Of a stretch of DNA of 64,000 nucleotides, positions 58,865-64,000 are shown piece by piece. The stretch lies in NCBI RefSeq assembly GCF_024346755.1, contig NZ_AP024862.1, positions 124,001 through 188,000 on the forward strand, read 5' to 3'. The stretch's first letter is position 1. Every line of letters begins with the position of its first letter. Source of the stretch: Vibrio aerogenes (GTDB lineage: Bacteria > Pseudomonadota > Gammaproteobacteria > Enterobacterales > Vibrionaceae). The notes beneath the pieces are model-generated. The model did no database searches, was not told where the DNA came from, and saw only the letters and a list, made by a program, of their open reading frames with translations. The translations under genes were made by a program, and so were the position numbers.

Positions 58865-58890
58865 GAGATTAAAGTGTCTGTCCCCGTAAA
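58865..58890 (+). repeat. tail motif copy
   Basis: GAGATTAAAGTGTCTGTCCC then CGTAAACC, the dispersed TAAAGNGNCTGTCCCC motif, between the GNAT gene and nadE. Confidence 0.7.
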
Positions 58891-58919
58891 CCTCGCCCGT
58901 AAACCGTTTCACCGAAAAC

Positions 58920-60932
58920 TTAGCCGGTAAACAAAGAGAAACGCCCGTATGTTTTCGGGTCCAGCGAATTGACTTCAATATGAAATCCGGGCGCCTGACG
59001 CTCCCGTTTCCACTGATTGCGCTTAAACAGCCGGAAAAACAGCTCAACATAATGATTGAGCTGGTGATGGCTGTAGTGAGGAAACTCTCCGGTTAATGTT
59101 TCAAAAATGGTTTGCTGGCATTTTCGTTTTACCATAAACAACTCAACAATCCGGTCCAGAATGGCAAATGGCATCAGATCATCTTCGTCATTTTGCTGTT
59201 CTGGCCGTAATTCCGCAGTAGGCCGTTGATCAACCACCGGCTGTAAACAGGGGAGCGGGTAGGGTGTTTCATCGACCAGAATACCGGTGGTATTGAGCCA
59301 GCTGAGTATGTTCAGAATCCGTCCTTTGGTGATGCCGGATATCGGTGCCAGTACGCCGGAGGAATCGCCGTCCATGGTGACATAGCCAACCGCGCCTTCC
59401 GACATATTTGAGGTTGTCAGTAATAGTTTGTTGTCGATATTAGCCAACATCCAGATGCCCGGCGCGCGGACCCGGGCCTGAATGTTTTGTAATGGAATAT
59501 CATCCTGTTCCCAGGTTAACGGCCGGGCAATGGTTTTTTCAGATAATGCCTGATAGCTTTTGATGAGCGGGTCGATATCCCAGCTGTCAAAACATGCGCC
59601 GGTGCCGGTTGCGACTGATTTGGCTGCATTGAGCGTTGTTTCGCTGCTGTTCCCGGTGCCCTGATATAAGGTCAGCATGTAGTGATGCATGATGCGTTTG
59701 GTCAGTGACGGGATGTCACTCAGCAGACGGCCGTCTGCTGAAGTTTCCGGCAGAAACCGCGCTAAGTGCGTTGACAGTTGCCGGCCTTTTCTTTTGTATT
59801 CTGACAGTTCAAGGTAAACCGAAAGATGTGTCGCCACGGCGACCAGTGCGCTGTCTGCACCGCCGCTGAGACTCAGGGCAAAGCCATTGGTGGCGGTCTT
59901 TTTGGACCAGTCCCGCAGGCCGAGTGCGACCGCGCGGATGGCTTCTTCATGGTGCAGGCCGGCAGAGGTTTCCCATGGCTGAAGTGGCGGTACACTCACC
60001 GGTGGCACGGATGTGACCGCGGAGGCTTCCGGACTGGCTGCAACATCACCGGGGTGAGTGTCCAGACAGATGGTATCCGTCATGATGTTGTTCAGTTCTG
60101 CGGTCTGTGAGTTCATCTGCTGGACAAGCCGGTTATCGTGCGCATCAATAGCTGCACAAATGATCGCGCTGTCCGTGAAGTGCAGCCTTTCTCCCTGCGC
60201 GATAATGTCACCGCCGGAAGCGATCAGGCAGCCGCCATCGTAGACCGCCCGTCCGGATTCACAGCCATTGAGGTTTGAATAAATATAAGCGGCACCGAAC
60301 GTCCGGCTGCCGTCAATCACCATCTGTTTGCGGGTTGCAAATTTACCAATGGCAAAGTGGCTGGCTGAGGCATTGATGATAATGTCGACGCCCCGGTCAA
60401 ATAAGGCGCGGGCAGAGCGGTTTGGCACCCAGGATTCTTCACAGGTTTCAAATCCGATCCGGTAACCCTGATAGTCGAAGGTTGGGTCACCGACGGGAAT
60501 CGGGTATCCCGTGATCTGATCGGTATAAACCACGCTGCCGGACTCCCACCGGGAGAACCAGCGGGCTTCATAGTGAATGCCATTCATTGCCAGCTGTTTT
60601 TTAAACGCCATGCCCTGAATGATTTGGCTATCCGGCGAGTTTTGGAGCAGGGCCACGGCGTTATATAAGCGGTTGCAAAACAGCACCGGTAAGCCGACGG
60701 TGACCAGCACACCGTCCGGAATCCGGAGCCGGGAAAGCGCCTGCAATGCGGTGTCGGTGAGTTTTTCCTGATAGAAATAATCTTCACATCCGTAACCGGA
60801 TATGCCGAGCTCCGGTGTCACGATCAGGGTCGCCCCGGCTTTGGCCGCCTGATCAATCACGGCCTGAATACGGGAGATATTCCCTGTCCAGTCACGGGGA
60901 GTTTGATTGATACTTGCCGATGAAACAATCAT
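58920..60932 (-). CDS. nadE: glutamine-dependent NAD+ synthetase
   Basis: A 670-residue two-domain enzyme. N-terminal nitrilase-type glutaminase: Glu41 (TPELGISGYG), Lys111 (KKQLAMNG) and Cys164 (GFETCEESW). C-terminal NAD synthetase: PP-loop LSLSGGADSA (356-361), LLTTSNMSEGAVGYVTMDGD and YHLxx-like tail (RRxF-type GRFSLF end). It amidates deamido-NAD using glutamine-derived ammonia. A linker of ~30 residues rich in Pro/Val/Ser (~295-320) lies between the domains. Single gene. Confidence 0.95.
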   Translation of the reverse strand: MIVSSASINQTPRDWTGNISRIQAVIDQAAKAGATLIVTPELGISGYGCEDYFYQEKLTDTALQALSRLRIPDGVLVTVGLPVLFCNRLYNAVALLQNSPDSQIIQGMAFKKQLAMNGIHYEARWFSRWESGSVVYTDQITGYPIPVGDPTFDYQGYRIGFETCEESWVPNRSARALFDRGVDIIINASASHFAIGKFATRKQMVIDGSRTFGAAYIYSNLNGCESGRAVYDGGCLIASGGDIIAQGERLHFTDSAIICAAIDAHDNRLVQQMNSQTAELNNIMTDTICLDTHPGDVAASPEASAVTSVPPVSVPPLQPWETSAGLHHEEAIRAVALGLRDWSKKTATNGFALSLSGGADSALVAVATHLSVYLELSEYKRKGRQLSTHLARFLPETSADGRLLSDIPSLTKRIMHHYMLTLYQGTGNSSETTLNAAKSVATGTGACFDSWDIDPLIKSYQALSEKTIARPLTWEQDDIPLQNIQARVRAPGIWMLANIDNKLLLTTSNMSEGAVGYVTMDGDSSGVLAPISGITKGRILNILSWLNTTGILVDETPYPLPCLQPVVDQRPTAELRPEQQNDEDDLMPFAILDRIVELFMVKRKCQQTIFETLTGEFPHYSHHQLNHYVELFFRLFKRNQWKRERQAPGFHIEVNSLDPKTYGRFSLFTG

Positions 60933-61132
60933 TGGAGTTGCCTCTGAAATTGGAGGATATGAGATAAATTATAACCTTATCGCCGGGGAAGCTGAATAGC
61001 TGCGCTATTCCTGAGACCCTGGCAAACAGTGCGGAAGACAATAGATTGAATCGAACCGAACCGGCTGACCGCCATTTCTTTGCAATATATTGCCGCTACG
61101 CTGGTTAAAAAACAGCCTTTCACGGAGGATCT

Positions 61133-62803
61133 ATGAACAGGGCTTTTTCACGGACTACTTTTTTTCTGAGCACTTTTTCAACGACTATCGTACTCGGACT
61201 GACGGTGGTGCTTGCCGGTTGTGTTTCACATTCCGGTACATCAGGCAGTTCAGCATTATCAGGCCAGAAGGTGTCACTACACAAGCTTGGCCGGTATCAA
61301 ACCCGGATATTTGATGAAAGTGCTGCAGAAATTGCGGCGTACTCACCCAAAACACAGTCGCTTTATGTGGTTGACGGCGGGGAAAACAGTATCGACGTGA
61401 TTGATATTTCAGATCCGGCCTCTCCGGTGAAACGCGCAGAATTACAGGCCGGGGCGTTGGGGTCCGGTATTCAGAGCGTTGATGTGGCGCATGGGCTGGT
61501 TGCCGTTGCGGTTGAGAATAAAGATTCGCAACACTTTAACCGGCAAAACAATGGGTTGGTTGCCTTTTTTGATGTTGTGACGAACCAGCCCCTTGGACAG
61601 GTCACGGTCGGCAGCCTGCCGGATATGGTGAAATTTACCAAAGACGGCCAAAAGCTATTGGTCGCTAATGAAGGTGAGCCTTGTCTGGATTATCTGTGTG
61701 ATCCCAAAGGTTCGGTCAGTGTGATTGATTTAAGCCGGGGTGTGAATCATGCCCGCACAATGACACTGGGTTTTGATGATTTCAGCGCAGACGCACTCAG
61801 AGCCAGACAGGTGAGAATCCGCCCCGGCTCAACTCCGGCTGAAGATCTGGAACCCGAATACATTACTATCAGTGACGATAACCAGACAGCGTGGGTCGCA
61901 TTGCAGGAAAATAATGCGTTGGCGGTGATTGACCTGAAGCACAACCGGCTGAAAACAATCACCGGGCTGGGTTATAAAAACCACGCTTTGCCCGGTCAGG
62001 GGCTGGATGGGAATGATAAAGATAAGCGGGCCGATATCCGCCAGTGGCCGGTTATGGGGATGTATCAGCCTGACGGGATTTCCGGCTGCCGGATCAATGG
62101 CCGGAATTATGTGCTGACAGCGAATGAAGGGGATGGCCGGGAATACAGTGAAGATAAGAAAGACCCACACTATAATCCGGCAGCCAATGATGAAGTCAGG
62201 ATTGCAGATGTAAAACTGGATCCGGACAAGTTCCCAAATGCCCAAAAAATACAGCATGTAAAACACGGGATTGGCCGGTTGAAAATTGCGCGGGATATGG
62301 GTGATACAGATGGTGATGGTGACTATGACCAGCTGTATAGTTTTGGTGCCCGTTCGTTTTCAATCTTTGATGCGGATGGACGTCTGGTTTCAGACAGCGG
62401 GGACGATTTTGAACAGATCACAGCTCAGCGTTATCCAAAACATTTCAATGCCAGCAACACCAAAAATAAAATCGACAACCGCAGTGATAACAAAGGCCCG
62501 GAGCCGGAAAATGTGGTGTGTTATCAACACCATCAGGCGACTTATGCATTCGTTGGTCTGGAAAGGATCGGTGGCATCATGATTTACAATATCTCCGACC
62601 CGACGCAGCCGGTTTTTGTTGATTATATCAATGACCGGGATTTTTCAGCAGAACCGAAAAAGCTGGTTCCGGCCGGGAAAGGTGGCGATTTAGGGCCGGA
62701 AGGTCTGTTAATTATTCCGGCAGCACATAGTCCGACACAAACCGCTTTGCTGGTTACCGCCAATGAGGTCAGCGGCTCGACGACGATTTATGAAATCCGG
62801 TAA
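61133..62803 (+). CDS. choice-of-anchor I family lipoprotein
   Basis: A 556-residue protein with a lipobox (VVLAGC, cysteine near residue 30) for membrane anchoring. The rest is a beta-propeller-like repeat domain: LYVVDGGENSIDVIDISDPA, LLVANEGEPCLDY, WVALQENNALAVIDLKHNRL, VLTANEGDGREY and GDTDGDGDYDQLYSFGARSF. The choice-of-anchor I group is extracytoplasmic; its function is unclear though often annotated near alkaline phosphatases. A good GGAGG precedes the ATG. Confidence 0.82.
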   Translation: MNRAFSRTTFFLSTFSTTIVLGLTVVLAGCVSHSGTSGSSALSGQKVSLHKLGRYQTRIFDESAAEIAAYSPKTQSLYVVDGGENSIDVIDISDPASPVKRAELQAGALGSGIQSVDVAHGLVAVAVENKDSQHFNRQNNGLVAFFDVVTNQPLGQVTVGSLPDMVKFTKDGQKLLVANEGEPCLDYLCDPKGSVSVIDLSRGVNHARTMTLGFDDFSADALRARQVRIRPGSTPAEDLEPEYITISDDNQTAWVALQENNALAVIDLKHNRLKTITGLGYKNHALPGQGLDGNDKDKRADIRQWPVMGMYQPDGISGCRINGRNYVLTANEGDGREYSEDKKDPHYNPAANDEVRIADVKLDPDKFPNAQKIQHVKHGIGRLKIARDMGDTDGDGDYDQLYSFGARSFSIFDADGRLVSDSGDDFEQITAQRYPKHFNASNTKNKIDNRSDNKGPEPENVVCYQHHQATYAFVGLERIGGIMIYNISDPTQPVFVDYINDRDFSAEPKKLVPAGKGGDLGPEGLLIIPAAHSPTQTALLVTANEVSGSTTIYEIR

Positions 62804-62852
62804 ATCAACTACAGACGGCGATCGGATCTGGCAGAATTGACGGACTGATGCC

Positions 62853-62881
62853 AGAGCAAAGGGGCGGTGTCCCTTTGCTCT
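62853..62881. terminator. hairpin between convergent genes
   Basis: AGAGCAAAGGG and CCCTTTGCTCT, perfect 11-bp arms with a 7-base loop, between the lipoprotein and GNAT stops. It likely acts as a bidirectional terminator; no long T-run. Confidence 0.6.
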
Positions 62882-62896
62882 GTTGCTCCAGGATAA

Positions 62897-63412
62897 TCAG
62901 ATTAATCCCCGCACATACTTGACTGCATCCCGGAGTTCACCATGAAGCGATGAGTAATTGATGATGTTGTCAACTTTGTTGAAACCATTCTTTTGCAGCA
63001 CCTTTTCAGAGCCGGTATTGCCGGTTAGTACATACGCCGTGACCGAATCAAGTGCAGACTCAGATGCCAGGAAGGCCATGAATTTTTCCACGGCTTGTGA
63101 CGCGATACCTTTGGATACAAAGGATTGACCGACCCGATAGCCAAGCTCTCCTGATTTCTTTTCCCTGTTTATCCGGTGAATGTTAATTCGTCCGCAAATG
63201 TTGCCATGCTGATCGCGAATTAACATGGGATACATTTCACCGCACCGGTGCAGCAGTAAAAATTCCAAAATCTGTGCTTTGACGCTGTCTGGCGTATAAA
63301 AATCATCCCCTCTGGGTTCGACAAACTGTTCAAACCAGCCCCGGTTTTCCAGCTCAAATGCCAGTAATTCAGTCACATCACTGACAGACAGAAGGCTTAT
63401 TTCCACACTCAT
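62897..63412 (-). CDS. RimJ/RimL-type GNAT acetyltransferase
   Basis: A 171-residue protein. FELENRGWFEQFVEPRGDDF, GELGYRVGQSFVSKGIASQA (acetyl-CoA loop) and TGNTGSEKVLQKNGFNKVD are typical of RimJ-like N-acetyltransferases acting on proteins or small amines. It is a single gene followed by a terminator hairpin. Confidence 0.88.
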   Translation of the reverse strand: MSVEISLLSVSDVTELLAFELENRGWFEQFVEPRGDDFYTPDSVKAQILEFLLLHRCGEMYPMLIRDQHGNICGRINIHRINREKKSGELGYRVGQSFVSKGIASQAVEKFMAFLASESALDSVTAYVLTGNTGSEKVLQKNGFNKVDNIINYSSLHGELRDAVKYVRGLI

Positions 63413-63520
63413 TTGATTTACCCTGATGCCTCACAGGCAGAATACTTGTCGCTATTTTGTGATCGAATGCGGTCACAAGCAAATATTCTGCAACGGTTTG
63501 TCGTGAGCAGACAATGTGGA

Positions 63521-64000
63521 TCAAAGATAAAAAACAGCAACCAGTGACGAGCCCAGAGCAATTCCCAAATTGACAAACAGTCTTGATAATGAATTTGACA
63601 TGGCATGGTAGCTTTTGTCTGAAGATTGAAACAACATAAGGGTATTGGATGGCTGGAATAATCCGCATCCAATACCAAAAGAGGCCAGACAAATGAACGT
63701 GTAAGCGGTGCTGAATTGTTCCTTCAGTAACCCGAGCGTTCCGGCAAACATGAACACAAAGCCTATGATGCAGATCTTCTGATAACCATATTTGGCAATA
63801 AATCCCGGAGATATTTTCGATATGAATACAGTGAAAACCGGTAATGTCATCACAATAAAAGAAACAAACAAAATATTATCAGATGCTAATAATTTTATAG
63901 GCGGAATGATAAACATACATGAAGTTGAAGAACCAAGAAATAGTGATCCTAATATTGATAAATAAAACTTAAAATTTAAAATATGCTTATTAAATAGCAC
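63521..64000 (-). CDS. MFS transporter, C-terminal part, cut by window edge
   Basis: The frame is open to the right edge, so the start is outside; ~159 residues are visible. Five or so hydrophobic helices include FVSFIVMTLPVFTVFISKI and FICLASFGIGCGLFQPSNTL then MSNSLSRLFVNLGIALGSSL. The pattern fits the second half of an EmrB/QacA-type drug:H+ antiporter. It is AT-rich. Substrate unknown. Confidence 0.75.
   Translation of the reverse strand: MLFNKHILNFKFYLSILGSLFLGSSTSCMFIIPPIKLLASDNILFVSFIVMTLPVFTVFISKISPGFIAKYGYQKICIIGFVFMFAGTLGLLKEQFSTAYTFICLASFGIGCGLFQPSNTLMLFQSSDKSYHAMSNSLSRLFVNLGIALGSSLVAVFYL

Noticed and set aside
1..64000. tRNA or rRNA genes, phage structural genes, T6SS core genes, replication origin
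   Set aside because: None seen on either strand by eye; a tRNAscan-SE or profile search would be needed to exclude a missed tRNA.

Overview
The window looks like chromosomal DNA of a marine gammaproteobacterium, most likely a Vibrionaceae member. This is inferred from VCR-like integron attC sites, the gene families present and the many dispersed structured repeats; no 16S or other marker gene is present. It combines ordinary metabolic operons with accessory islands packed with repeats.

Layout. 1-1.1 kb: the 5' part of an MHS-type MFS transporter, coupled to a PAS-LuxR regulator. 1.2-5.0 kb: small genes, two Phd/ParE-type toxin-antitoxin pairs, a Fic-like protein lacking its motif histidine, and the truncated tail of a Tlde1-like (DUF2778) effector next to an exported immunity-like protein. 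5.0-8.8 kb: repeats around a RloC/PrrC-type anticodon nuclease gene. 8.9-26 kb: a cobalamin riboswitch followed by a long anaerobic-pathway corrinoid operon (cbiD, C, ET, L, G-ferredoxin, K, H, F, cobA fusion, cbiB, cobD, cobU, cobT-like, cbiP frameshifted, cbiA, cobC). cbiJ, cobS, the cobalt transporter and the adenosyltransferase are not in the window. 26-30 kb: a DUF6933 protein, an MFS pump and soxR divergent around a clear SoxR operator, and a TauE/SafE exporter behind two tandem palindromes.

30-38 kb: repeats, an orphan AfuA/FbpA-like binding protein, a PHB-depolymerase-like esterase, a LysE exporter, a NYN protein, a REP-type Y1 transposase and a VOC gene split by a 261-bp MITE. 38-45 kb: a minus-strand operon for an AfuABC/FbpABC-like importer with two phosphatases and a LacI regulator. 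45-55 kb: a second accessory island with AT-rich unknown genes, two integron cassettes with attC but no integrase, an IS3-like element with an A AAA AAG frameshift site, and a DUF3289/membrane-protein pair. 55-64 kb: AlaX, a MocR regulator broken in a poly-G tract with a divergent LysE exporter, GNATs, nadE, a choice-of-anchor-I lipoprotein and an MFS fragment.

Main discovery candidate. Four copies (near 5.4-6.0, 30.1-30.7, 47.5-48.1 and 50.1-50.7 kb) of a cassette encode an almost identical 65-residue protein. Each has a promoter and a short, apparently terminated RNA carrying two blocks (X1, Y1). Downstream is a leader in which anti-blocks (Y', X') can pair with X2 and Y2, and Y2 contains the Shine-Dalgarno. 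X and Y sequences differ between copies, but in each copy X1 matches X2, Y1 matches Y2 apart from at most a terminal or wobble position, and Y'/X' change in step. This compensatory covariation predicts a small-RNA riboregulator with copy-specific specificity, probably opening the ribosome-binding site of its own mRNA. A second family of hairpin-rich repeats with class-switching stems is linked to these cassettes and lies between many accessory genes.
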